Below the pieces are notes generated by a model. The model ran no database searches. It was not told the origin of the DNA and was given only the letters and a program-made list of their open reading frames with translations. The translations under genes were made by a program, and so were the position numbers. From Bacteroidota bacterium (GTDB taxonomy: Bacteria; Bacteroidota; Bacteroidia; Chitinophagales; Chitinophagaceae), in NCBI GenBank assembly GCA_018266775.1, contig JAFDZS010000007.1, positions 310,001-374,000 of the forward strand: a stretch of 64,000 nt of DNA. Direction: 5' to 3'. Below, piece by piece: positions 17,474-25,600 of this stretch; position 1 is the stretch's first letter; each line of letters starts with the position of its first letter.

Positions 17474-18595
17474 ATGTTTAAGAATTTAAGAGAGTTAATT
17501 ACCAGTATGCCGGATGAAAAAACGTGCAGGGATTATGTGATTAAAGAAAGATGGAACGGGGTTATTTCTTGCCCTTATTGTGGTTGTGAAAGGGTAACTG
17601 TTATTGAAGGGGGTAAACGTTTTAAATGTAATCACAAAGATTGCAGAAAGAACTTTAGTTGTACAGTGGGTACTATAATGGAAGCAAGCAAAATACCCCT
17701 TACAAAATGGTTAACCGCTATATATTTAATTACTGCCCATAAACGGGGTATTAGTTCTTACCAGTTGGGAAGGGATTTAGGGATAAGCCAAAAAAGTAGT
17801 TGGTTTATGCTTCATAGAATACGGGAGATGTTACGCATAAAAGAAGATGTTGTATTGGGAGAAAGTCAACCAGTGGAAGCTGACGAAACTCATATCGGGG
17901 GCAAGTTTGCCAATATGAATAATGCAAAACGAAAAAAGTATAATGAAATCGGTAACCCATTAGAGAATAAAACCACAGTATTGGGAATGATTGAAAGGGA
18001 AGGTAATTTAGTGGCTAAGGTGGTAAATAACAGCAGGATTGCAATCCCAAAATCAATAGCTGAAACGGTAAAACTAAATGCCACCCTGATTACTGATAGT
18101 TCTAACCTTTACAACCGTATTGCACACGGCTACGATTACCATGCGGTTAACCACAGTATTCAGGAATATGTAAGGGGCAATGCCCATACAAACACAATAG
18201 AAGGGGCTTTTAGCCATTTAAAGCGCATGGTTATCGGTACATACTATCAAATAAGTAGCAAGCACACGCAACGCTATTGTGATGAATTTGCATACCGCTT
18301 TAATAGCCGTAAAATAAAAGATGCCGACAGGTTTACTTTGACTATGGGCAGGATTGCAGGGAGATTAACGTATAAAGCTCTTATAGCCGCTACAGTGCCA
18401 AAAGAAATAACTTTAACCGAGAAGCCAGCAAATAGAAATAAGGGCGTTATTCAGCTATTAGACGGGGAAATAATAGGGCAGTATTCCAGTACAAAGCAAG
18501 CCGCTAAAATCACAGGTTTTTCAAGAACCAATATTGCAAAAGTTTGTAAAGGCATACGCAAAAGTGCCGGTGGTTATGACTGGATTTATGCTTAA
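17474..18595 (+). CDS. IS1595-family (ISXO2-like) transposase with NUMOD1-like C-terminal module
   Basis: This 373-residue DDE transposase starts with a zinc ribbon (CPYCGC at 33-38 and CNHKDC at 52-57), then a helix-turn-helix-like part (about 85-118). The catalytic domain has D137 in EADETHIGG, D208 in LITDSSNLY, and a candidate third acidic residue E243 in NTIEGAFSHLKR, as in the ISXO2 group. Residues 334-372 (IGQYSSTKQAAKITGFS then KGIRKSAGGYDW) resemble the NUMOD1 DNA-binding repeat of homing endonucleases, which is not part of the standard family core. It starts at ATG. Confidence 0.9.
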   Translation: MFKNLRELITSMPDEKTCRDYVIKERWNGVISCPYCGCERVTVIEGGKRFKCNHKDCRKNFSCTVGTIMEASKIPLTKWLTAIYLITAHKRGISSYQLGRDLGISQKSSWFMLHRIREMLRIKEDVVLGESQPVEADETHIGGKFANMNNAKRKKYNEIGNPLENKTTVLGMIEREGNLVAKVVNNSRIAIPKSIAETVKLNATLITDSSNLYNRIAHGYDYHAVNHSIQEYVRGNAHTNTIEGAFSHLKRMVIGTYYQISSKHTQRYCDEFAYRFNSRKIKDADRFTLTMGRIAGRLTYKALIAATVPKEITLTEKPANRNKGVIQLLDGEIIGQYSSTKQAAKITGFSRTNIAKVCKGIRKSAGGYDWIYA

Positions 18596-18604
18596 ATTTG
18601 GTAC

Positions 18605-18730
18605 ATGACTAAAGCAGCAAAACCAAAAAAGAAAAAAACTATTCCCAACATAACAGTTAAAACCTCTTTAACTGGCGACCAGTTACTAAATCTGGCTTTA
18701 AATACTCCTACAAAAAAGAAGAAAAAATAA
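18605..18730 (+). CDS. Small basic passenger protein (41 aa)
   Basis: A 41-residue frame starts at ATG 9 bp after the transposase stop. It has Lys-rich ends (KPKKKK and TKKKKK) and a central core VKTSLTGDQLLNLALNTP that looks like one helix. It is on the transposase strand and probably co-transcribed. I recall small proteins of similar build beside Bacteroidota mobile elements, but assign no function. Confidence 0.5.
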   Translation: MTKAAKPKKKKTIPNITVKTSLTGDQLLNLALNTPTKKKKK

Positions 18731-18732
18731 AA

Positions 18733-19269
18733 TTATACCCTCGGAAGTTTTTCTAATTTCAAGACACTGAATAATGTGTAAAGAACTCTAAAAACTGCGG
18801 TAAATACACCGAATGTTGACAGTGAAAGAATGAAATAAAAACATTTATCAAGTAAATTCCCCTCTACAAGCCATGATATATAAAGCACCACAAATAAAAT
18901 AAAAAGTTCTACTATTGATTTTATAAATATTTCAACAATATGATGATAAGTATCCGTAGAAAATAAATATTCCATTGCATTTTTTGCATCTTCAAAGCCT
19001 CTTGCTTTCAGACTGGATTTTACTGTTATTAGAATTGTTAACGCAGCAATAATAAATCCAATTAATGTTACAGTAGCAGAAGTTAAATAGGACATATAAT
19101 TCAAAGCTACCTCCCTTGAAAATATTTTTATAATAGGGAAACCAAATTGTATTAAATAAGGATAAACAAACAATCCAAATATTCCTAAAATAGTAATCAA
19201 TATAAAATCGCAAAGTATTGGGTTACTAAAATAAAAATCAATTATCGGATATTTTTTCATTCGTGCCAT
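18733..19269 (-). CDS. Membrane protein of unknown function, passenger gene (178 aa)
   Basis: Four hydrophobic segments can be seen, at about 18-40, 60-83, 118-140 and 146-168, with a soluble loop of about 35 residues between the second and third (KSSLKARGFEDAKNAMEYL). There is no signal peptide cleavage site. Its start overlaps the stop of the 324-residue gene by one base, so the two form a tight two-gene unit. The pairing of a membrane protein with a cytosolic protein recalls defence cassettes, but no motif proves it. The codons look more AT-rich than those of the flanking chromosome. Confidence 0.65.
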   Translation of the reverse strand: MARMKKYPIIDFYFSNPILCDFILITILGIFGLFVYPYLIQFGFPIIKIFSREVALNYMSYLTSATVTLIGFIIAALTILITVKSSLKARGFEDAKNAMEYLFSTDTYHHIVEIFIKSIVELFILFVVLYISWLVEGNLLDKCFYFILSLSTFGVFTAVFRVLYTLFSVLKLEKLPRV

Positions 19270-20243
19270 TATATCTTTTTTATCCTCATCTCTTCTTTTA
19301 TTTTGTCAAATACATCTTCTGAAATTAGGACTTTATGTTTCGGTTTACGTTGAACTACCATTTCACTTTGCACTCGTTCAGCCAAAAAATCAAACAAAGC
19401 TGATTGGTAATTATTCTGCCTATCTAAGGCTGTTACTTTTAATGTTTCAAAATAATTCAATTTATCATTATCCGCTACTAATCCATCTAAAAGATTATTT
19501 ACACTATCATGTATTTTATCTTGCGTTTTAGAAGATTTTTTAGAAAACTTCGCTTTAATTTCAATATACTCTGGACTATACTGTTCTTTTACTCCTTTTA
19601 ACATTGTAAAAAATCGTTTGTCCAAAAAAGCTATTTTATCTATATTATCTTTATGTACTCTTACGTCTAAAGTAGACAATTGAGCGATTTTCTCTTTAAA
19701 CTTAGAAAGTTCATCTTTAACTATTGGTCTAATTTTTACTATTCTAACTGCATTTAACACAATTCCAATAAGCTGAAAATAAGTTTTAAAGTCATTGCTT
19801 TTAGCTCCGGCATTATTAAATTCGATAGCTATTTTTTTTAATTTTCTCGAATAATCAATTATAAAATGAGTTGTTTCAACTACCCCTTGATTTTCCAAAG
19901 CCTTTATATCCTCTGTTATATCTGTACTCATATCTATTAATTCAGGAAAGACATCTGTTTTTACATAGAGCATTTTACCAGTTATCTTCTTTTCTTGTGG
20001 AATAAAAATTACATCTTTCATAAAAACTTTTGCATCAAGAACTGGTTGATACCTGCGATTGTCTTTATCTCTTGCCATTTTAGCAATAATGCTAAAAAAT
20101 CCTATAAACTTATCTTCGTTTTCCGCAGGATTGAAATCTGGTAAAAAATCTATTATAATATCAAAAAAATACACTTTTCGCTTTACTGTTTTTATTGCTT
20201 CCGTCACTGGCGCAATAATTGGTTCTTTTATTTTTTTTGCCAT
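19269..20243 (-). CDS. Soluble protein of unknown function, passenger gene (324 aa)
   Basis: A 324-residue protein without membrane segments. Residues 1-22 are Lys-rich, then a predicted strand VYFFDIIIDFLPDF, a block KVFMKDVIFIPQEKKITG, another with VETTHFIIDYS (about 139-149), and a helical, Lys/Glu-rich second half (about 180-320). No catalytic motif was recognised. It is upstream of, and translationally coupled to, the membrane protein gene. The arrangement suggests it acts with that protein, perhaps as a sensor. Confidence 0.65.
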   Translation of the reverse strand: MAKKIKEPIIAPVTEAIKTVKRKVYFFDIIIDFLPDFNPAENEDKFIGFFSIIAKMARDKDNRRYQPVLDAKVFMKDVIFIPQEKKITGKMLYVKTDVFPELIDMSTDITEDIKALENQGVVETTHFIIDYSRKLKKIAIEFNNAGAKSNDFKTYFQLIGIVLNAVRIVKIRPIVKDELSKFKEKIAQLSTLDVRVHKDNIDKIAFLDKRFFTMLKGVKEQYSPEYIEIKAKFSKKSSKTQDKIHDSVNNLLDGLVADNDKLNYFETLKVTALDRQNNYQSALFDFLAERVQSEMVVQRKPKHKVLISEDVFDKIKEEMRIKKI

Positions 20244-20421
20244 TAAATAAGGTTTTAAGGGAATACAATATATGAAATATTTTTACATATATAACCTACA
20301 AACCCGAATTACATCAAAGAACTTTTTCTAAACAAATAGTTGTTTTGAAGATACTAAATTATTTAGTTAATAATGGGATATTTTAATTATCTTTATACCT
20401 AACTATTAAAAACCATATTTT

Positions 20422-20571
20422 ATGGCAAAAACATCAAAGCCCAGTTCCGGCTCAAGGGGACAAACGCACTCGCAACCACAGAGTGCTATTACAGGAAGGT
20501 TTGTTACTCAAGCCTATGCTAACAGCCATCCTAAAACAACATTCACAGAAAAGCCCAAGCCTAAGAAATAG
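20422..20571 (+). CDS. Small passenger protein (49 aa) with a SAITGRFVTQ core
   Basis: A 49-residue ATG-started frame too short for usual gene finding. It is rich in Ser, Thr, Lys and Pro. The core SAITGRFVTQAYANSHPKTT is patterned like a recurring motif of short bacterial hypotheticals (TGRFV, xxHPxTTxTE), remembered rather than checked. It ends KPKPKK. It is expressed away from the two-gene unit and overlaps the 112-residue gene by 11 bp. Confidence 0.5.
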   Translation: MAKTSKPSSGSRGQTHSQPQSAITGRFVTQAYANSHPKTTFTEKPKPKK

Positions 20572-20899
20572 TACTTGAAAGGTCTATTCTATTTCTTATC
20601 CAAGTTTTAGGCAATTTGAGAAGACCATCTACTCTTATTTCGTCTTCAGTGTGAATGTGGGGATTGATTCTATTAGCTAAGAGCATATACTCTTTGGTTT
20701 CGTCCAAAAGAAAACAAACTTGTTTAATTATCCAATCCTCATTCTTTCCCCAATCTTTGGCATCCTTCACCGACAGCCACCTCTCACTATCCGCAATAGC
20801 ATCACACCATTCTAAATAAATGACAGGTATTGAAACTGCGTTAACAGGCAACTTGCCTGCACTTTTATCCCTATGATTTTTAGTTGATCTATTAGCCAC
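20561..20899 (-). CDS. Unknown small passenger protein (112 aa)
   Basis: An ATG-started frame on the minus strand with a basic N-terminus and a helical body (WCDAIADSERWLSVKDAKDW, then WIIKQVCFLLDETKEYML). Trp is unusually frequent for its size. No motif is recognised. It is the last gene before the right end of the element. The 11-bp overlap with the 49-residue gene suggests that either may be less certain. Confidence 0.45.
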   Translation of the reverse strand: MANRSTKNHRDKSAGKLPVNAVSIPVIYLEWCDAIADSERWLSVKDAKDWGKNEDWIIKQVCFLLDETKEYMLLANRINPHIHTEDEIRVDGLLKLPKTWIRNRIDLSSTIS

Positions 20900-20963
20900 T
20901 AATCAATCCCCTTCAAATAGATACTTGAAAGTTCATTGCGGCAATATCGCCTTACTGTCTTAT

Positions 20964-20989
20964 CCTGTACCTATATGTTAGTTGATGCC
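20964..20989 (-). repeat. Right terminal inverted repeat of the IS1595-type element
   Basis: The last 26 bp of the element, ending GTTGATGCC; reverse complement of the left end at 20 of 26 positions. Confidence 0.85.
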
Positions 20990-20997
20990 GTTTAGGC
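20990..20997. repeat. 8-bp target-site duplication, right copy
   Basis: GTTTAGGC, identical to 17001-17008. Confidence 0.9.
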
Positions 20998-21017
20998 GGT
21001 GACTCACCGGTACCGTG
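20998..21017. repeat. Right half of a split REP palindrome
   Basis: Exact reverse complement of 16981-17000 (GGTGACTCACCGGTACCGTG). Together with one GTTTAGGC loop it rebuilds the REP hairpin interrupted by the IS1595-type element. Confidence 0.9.
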
Positions 21018-21058
21018 ACAATGCCCTATCAACGAAAAGTTTGTTTCAGATTTTTACA

Positions 21059-23986
21059 TTACACCACTACATTAATCATCTTATTCTTTACATAGATGAT
21101 CCGTTTCGGCGCTTTGCCTTCCAGCCATTTTTGTACCACCTCATTTTGCAGTATGGTTTCTTCCACCTGTTGTTGTGTTAAGTCTAATGACAGAGAAAGG
21201 TTCGTTCTTACTTTACCATTTACTGATACCGGGTATTCCTTCGAACTTTCCACCAGCAATGCAGGATTGAACACCGGGTAAGTTGCATTTAATATACTGC
21301 CTTCGTTGCCGAGTTGCTGCCACAATTCTTCTGATATATGTGGTGCATACGGTGTAAGCAAAATCAGCAATTGTTCCAGCACTTCTTTCTTATAACATTT
21401 GGCATCAGCCAGTTCGTTTACACAAATCATGAACGTACTAACAGCAGTATTAAAACTGAAGCGTTCTGTATCTTCTTCAATTTTTTTAATGGTGCGGTGC
21501 AGTATTTTCAATTCAGCATCCGTAGCTTTTTCCGTATTCCATACTTTACCTTTCAGTTCATCATTAAACAAGCGCCAGAGTTTGCGTAAAAAGCGGTGTA
21601 CCCCTTCAATGCCTTTGGTATCCCAGGGTTTGCTGGCTTCTACCGGGCCAAGGAACATTTCGTACATACGGAATGTATCGGCTCCGTATTTATCACAAAG
21701 GTCGTTAGGATTAACTGTGTTGTATTTGGATTTGGACATTTTCTCTGTCTCAACACCACAGATAAATATGCATTTACTAACTGGATTATCAGGAAACGAA
21801 ACCTCTTCATTCTCACCAATCAATATGGCATTTTTATACTCTCCATTTTTCCATTTTCTAAATTCATCAATATTCAATTCAACACCATCAACAAAGTTTA
21901 CATCAACATGAATTTCTGAAAGATTATATGATCTGTACTTTTTTAAAGATTGCAAGTGAGAAAATGATGAATATTTGTTCTCAATTATTGATATAAGTTT
22001 ATCAGACAATTTATATGATTCAGTATAGAATTTATTTGAGACAAATATGGGGCTTTGATCATCATTACTTAAGATTTCCCCTTCAAAAATATCTTTAAGT
22101 CCCTCGGTAACATCCAATCTATACACAAACCTGCTGCTTCCCTGTATCATTCCCTGGTTCACCAGCTTCCTGTACGGTTCATCAAAACCAATCATATCTA
22201 AATCGTACAGCACTTTCGTCCACATACGGCTGTATAACAAATGCCCCACGGCATGTTCTGTTCCGCCAATGTATAAATCCACCTGGTTCCAGTAATCGCT
22301 TGCTTTACGGTCGCAGAAAGTTTCATTATTTTTCGGGTCCATATAGCGCAAAAAGTACCACGACGATCCTGCATAACCCGGCATCGTATTCGTTTCCAGT
22401 TCCTTCTCCACCCATTCCGGTATATTGGCCAGCGGGCCCTGTGCATCCGGGCCCGGACTATACGTATCCACATGCGGTAATGTTAAAGGCAATTCGCCTT
22501 CCCACACTTCGGCCACGCCATTTTTCCAGGTAATGGGGAAAGGTTCACCCCAGTAACGCTGGCGACTAAACGCAGCGTCACGCATTTTATAATTTACTTT
22601 TCTTATACCAATACCCGCTGCTTCAATTTTTTCAACAGCAACATTGATGGCGTCTTTCATCACTAAACCATTTAAAAAACCACTGTTCTCCAGTATGGCT
22701 TCTTTAGTGGGGTTGGCTTCCTGCCCGTTATACTGTTCCCCAATAATATTGGTAATGGGAATGCTGAAATGCTGCGCAAATTTAAAATCTCTTTCATCAC
22801 CGCAGGGCACGGCCATGATGGCGCCGGTTCCGTAACCTGATAAAACATACTCACTAATCCAGATGGGAATTTCCCTGCCGCTGAATGGATTGATGGCATA
22901 CGCTCCAGTAAAACAGCCTGTAATTTTTTTCTCTGCCATGCGTTCCACATCGCTGCGGCTTTTTACATAAGCAATGTATTCATCAACAGCCGTTGATTGT
23001 TCTGGTGATTTGATGGTATTGATGAGTTCCAGCTCCGGAGCCACCACCATAAAGTCTACGCCAAAAATGGTATCGGGTCTTGTGGTGTATACCCGCAGTT
23101 TAGCATCGTGACCTTTTATGGCAAAATCAATTTCTGCACCGCTGGATTTTCCGATCCAGTTGGTTTGCATATCTTTCATTGCATCGCTGAAATCCACGTG
23201 GTTTAATCCTTCCAGCAGCCTGTCTGCATATTGTGTAATGCGCAGGTACCATTGGCGCAATTTCTTTTTTACTACCAGGTGGCCGCCGCGTTCACTTACA
23301 CCGTTGATCACTTCATCATTCGCCAATACGGTGCCCAATGCTTCGCACCAGTTGACTTCTCCATAACCGCAATAGGCCAGGCGATAGTTCATTAAAATAT
23401 TTTGCTTAGCAGCATGGTCAAAATTTTTCCACGCTGCTGCAGTAAATGGTGTAGCGGTTGCGTCCACAACAGGAACATTGGAACCTTGCGTTTCAAATGC
23501 CTTTACCAATTCAGCTATACGTTCCGCTTTCTGTGTTTGGCGGTTATAAAAACTGTCGAACAACTGCAGGAATATCCATTGCGTCCATTTATAGTATGAT
23601 GGATCGCTGGTTTGCACTTCCCGTTCCCAGTCGTAACAAAAACCAATTTTATCTAATTGCAATTTAAACGTAGCAATATTTTTTTGCGTGGTTACTGCGG
23701 GGTGTTGCCCGGTTTCCAGTGCATATTGTTCAGCAGGTAAACCAAAACTGTCGAAGCCCATGGGGTGCAGTACATTAAAACCTTTCAGTCTTTTATACCG
23801 GCTGAAGATGTCGCTGGCAATATAACCCAGCGGATGCCCTACATGCAAACCAGCACCGCTGGGGTAAGGAAACATATCCAGCACATAATACTTCGGTTTG
23901 GTGGAGGTGTTGTCCACTTTATATACCTTATCGTCTTTCCATTTTTGCTGCCATTCTGATTCAATCGCTCTAAAATTGTACTCCAT
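21059..23986 (-). CDS. leuS: Leucyl-tRNA synthetase
   Basis: This 975-residue class I synthetase charges tRNA-Leu. The HIGH motif is HVGH (48-51), following FPYPSGAGL, and KMSKS is at about 749-753. The CP1 editing domain is present (TTRPDTIFGVDF and GTGAIMAVPCGDERD), and WYLR, FSRQRYWG and YAGSSWYF are typical blocks. The stretch between NQGMIQG and KMSKS (about 610-745) is longer than I expect and its DNA looks clearly AT-richer, so it may be a recombined or variable insertion. Start at ATG 23986. Confidence 0.95.
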   Translation of the reverse strand: MEYNFRAIESEWQQKWKDDKVYKVDNTSTKPKYYVLDMFPYPSGAGLHVGHPLGYIASDIFSRYKRLKGFNVLHPMGFDSFGLPAEQYALETGQHPAVTTQKNIATFKLQLDKIGFCYDWEREVQTSDPSYYKWTQWIFLQLFDSFYNRQTQKAERIAELVKAFETQGSNVPVVDATATPFTAAAWKNFDHAAKQNILMNYRLAYCGYGEVNWCEALGTVLANDEVINGVSERGGHLVVKKKLRQWYLRITQYADRLLEGLNHVDFSDAMKDMQTNWIGKSSGAEIDFAIKGHDAKLRVYTTRPDTIFGVDFMVVAPELELINTIKSPEQSTAVDEYIAYVKSRSDVERMAEKKITGCFTGAYAINPFSGREIPIWISEYVLSGYGTGAIMAVPCGDERDFKFAQHFSIPITNIIGEQYNGQEANPTKEAILENSGFLNGLVMKDAINVAVEKIEAAGIGIRKVNYKMRDAAFSRQRYWGEPFPITWKNGVAEVWEGELPLTLPHVDTYSPGPDAQGPLANIPEWVEKELETNTMPGYAGSSWYFLRYMDPKNNETFCDRKASDYWNQVDLYIGGTEHAVGHLLYSRMWTKVLYDLDMIGFDEPYRKLVNQGMIQGSSRFVYRLDVTEGLKDIFEGEILSNDDQSPIFVSNKFYTESYKLSDKLISIIENKYSSFSHLQSLKKYRSYNLSEIHVDVNFVDGVELNIDEFRKWKNGEYKNAILIGENEEVSFPDNPVSKCIFICGVETEKMSKSKYNTVNPNDLCDKYGADTFRMYEMFLGPVEASKPWDTKGIEGVHRFLRKLWRLFNDELKGKVWNTEKATDAELKILHRTIKKIEEDTERFSFNTAVSTFMICVNELADAKCYKKEVLEQLLILLTPYAPHISEELWQQLGNEGSILNATYPVFNPALLVESSKEYPVSVNGKVRTNLSLSLDLTQQQVEETILQNEVVQKWLEGKAPKRIIYVKNKMINVVV

Positions 23987-24353
23987 TTTTATTGTTGTGT
24001 TTATTGTATGTTTTGGGTTGTTTTCTTTTCAATTGTGAAAGAAAAGTTATTTCGATGTCCTACACTTCATTTCGCTGCTATGCTAAAAAATAATTCAGGC
24101 AGGCTAACGTTTTTTGCAGGGGACAAAAATAATGTAATACCCGCAAATTGAGTTAATTTGCAGCCGCTAATCGAATATTAATGCCATTGCCTTATCAATA
24201 AAAATACTGTCAGCCTGAGTTTACTGAAGGCGGGTTTATATAAATGCAGCTCCATTTAAAAGAAACCGGTTTCCACAAGCTCAACCTGACAATCTGATTA
24301 AGGCAACAGCATAACATCGAATACTACTATCCATTCATAAATTCTGATCAAGT
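23987..24353. other. Intergenic region with a short imperfect inverted repeat
   Basis: 367 bp between divergent leuS and ftsX. TGTCAGCCTGAG near 24208 and CTCAACCTGACA near 24279 are approximate inverted copies about 60 bp apart, with GAAACCGGTTTCC between them, a GC-balanced structure that may be a dispersed repeat or folded RNA. No gene, tRNA or clear promoter was seen. Confidence 0.35.
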
Positions 24354-25232
24354 ATGTCGCAATTTGGAAAATCGAGCAGTAAAAGAGGAAAACCCACGTA
24401 TGCCTATGCTATCATTGGGGTTTCGCTGGTACTGTTTTTATTTGGCATTGTTGGTTGGTTCTTTCTGAACCTGCGCAAAACTGCGGATTATTTTAAAGAA
24501 AACATCCAGGTGCAGTGCTTCCTGAACCGTGACGCCACCAGTAAAAAAATTGACAGTGTAAAAATCTATATCGCTTCTTTACCTTATGTAAAATCGTCGG
24601 AATATGTGACCAAGGAAATGGCCATAAAACGTTTTGAAGCTGATAATGACACTACGTGGCGCCAGTTTATAAAAAGTAACCCGCTGCCGGAAAGCATTGA
24701 TTTTTATGTTACGGCAGATCATGTACAGTCGGACAGTTTGCGGGCAATTTCATCACGCATTGAAGGCGCTTACCCCGGTGTAATTTCCGAATACAAATTC
24801 CCTGATGAAATTGTGACCAAAGTGGGCGGCTTTGCCAAAGTCATGTTCTTCCTCTTTTTAGGGGCAGCCATCATTCTTACCATACTGGTTATTTTTTCTA
24901 TTGATAATACCATTCGCCTGGCGATGTACAGCAACCGTTTCCTGATTAAAACCATGCAGATGGTGGGTGCAACAAGGGGTTTCATTGCACGGCCCATCAA
25001 TATCCGTGCGGTGATCAACGGGCTGATTGCCTCAGGAATTGCCATTGTGATGATTTGGGTGGTGATGCTGCTGGTGGAATCCTTCCGACCGGAATTCAGG
25101 GTTTTGCGGGATAATAAGAGCCTCCTCCTGTTATTCCTTGGCATCATTGTACTGGGTATCACCATTACGCTGGCCAGCACGTACAGGGCGGTCATCAAAT
25201 ACCTGAAGATGAAATTGGATGATTTGTATTAA
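24354..25232 (+). CDS. ftsX: Cell division ABC transporter permease FtsX
   Basis: This 292-residue protein has the FtsX layout: an N-terminal helix (about 20-42), a periplasmic domain of about 120 residues (KENIQVQCFLNRDAT, SSEYVTKEMAIKRFE), and three C-terminal helices with MQMVGATRGFIARP. With FtsE it couples cytoplasmic ATP use to peptidoglycan hydrolase activation at the division site. It heads the ftsX-DUF3098-uppP cluster typical of Bacteroidota. ftsE is not in the window. Confidence 0.92.
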   Translation: MSQFGKSSSKRGKPTYAYAIIGVSLVLFLFGIVGWFFLNLRKTADYFKENIQVQCFLNRDATSKKIDSVKIYIASLPYVKSSEYVTKEMAIKRFEADNDTTWRQFIKSNPLPESIDFYVTADHVQSDSLRAISSRIEGAYPGVISEYKFPDEIVTKVGGFAKVMFFLFLGAAIILTILVIFSIDNTIRLAMYSNRFLIKTMQMVGATRGFIARPINIRAVINGLIASGIAIVMIWVVMLLVESFRPEFRVLRDNKSLLLLFLGIIVLGITITLASTYRAVIKYLKMKLDDLY

Positions 25233-25254
25233 TATTGCAGTTCAAAAATTATGT

Positions 25255-25518
25255 ATGAGCAACGATAAAAAACAAACACCGGCAAATAATAACCAGGCTC
25301 TGTTCACAAAGGATAATTACATGTGGATGCTGATTGGTATTGCAATAATGGCTATTGGCTTTTTCCTGATGGCGGGTGGTAAAAGTACCGACCCAAAAGT
25401 GTTTAACGATAATGAAGTGTACAGCACCAGGCGCATTACTATTGCTCCTATTTTCATTATTGGCGGTTTGCTGATCGAGATCTATGCCATCATGAAAAAA
25501 TCGAAAACGAACGAATAA
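25255..25518 (+). CDS. DUF3098 domain membrane protein
   Basis: From the ATG at 25255 the protein is 87 residues with two membrane helices (about 23-42 and 63-80) separated by a short loop containing KVFNDNEVYSTRRI. DUF3098 is a Bacteroidota family regularly found after ftsX; its function is unknown. The start was chosen because upstream codons to 25219 are not conserved in type. Confidence 0.85.
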   Translation: MSNDKKQTPANNNQALFTKDNYMWMLIGIAIMAIGFFLMAGGKSTDPKVFNDNEVYSTRRITIAPIFIIGGLLIEIYAIMKKSKTNE

Positions 25519-25545
25519 GATATTATCATTACCGATAAAAAAAAT

Positions 25546-25570
25546 TGCGAAGTTCTGCTTCGCATTTTTT
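25546..25570 (+). terminator. Terminator after the DUF3098 gene
   Basis: Stem TGCGAAG/CTTCGCA (25546-25552 with 25558-25564) followed by T6. Confidence 0.8.
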
Positions 25571-25600
25571 ATTTTACACCCCTAAATCAACCACAACTGC

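Larger units (their letters stand above)
17009..20989 (+). mobile_element. IS1595-family element with passenger genes (3,981 bp)
   Basis: The ends are imperfect inverted repeats: 20 of the first 26 bases match, both beginning GGCA and sharing AGGTACAGG. They are bounded by the 8-bp duplication GTTTAGGC. Inside are a transposase of the ISXO2/IS1595 type and six further reading frames. At almost 4 kb it is much longer than the roughly 1 kb needed for a transposase. IS1595-family elements with passenger genes are known. It appears intact: both ends, the duplication and the full transposase frame are present. Confidence 0.88.

Noticed and set aside
23987..24353. tRNA gene next to leuS
   Set aside because: No cloverleaf, no TTCGA arm or matching acceptor stem was seen.
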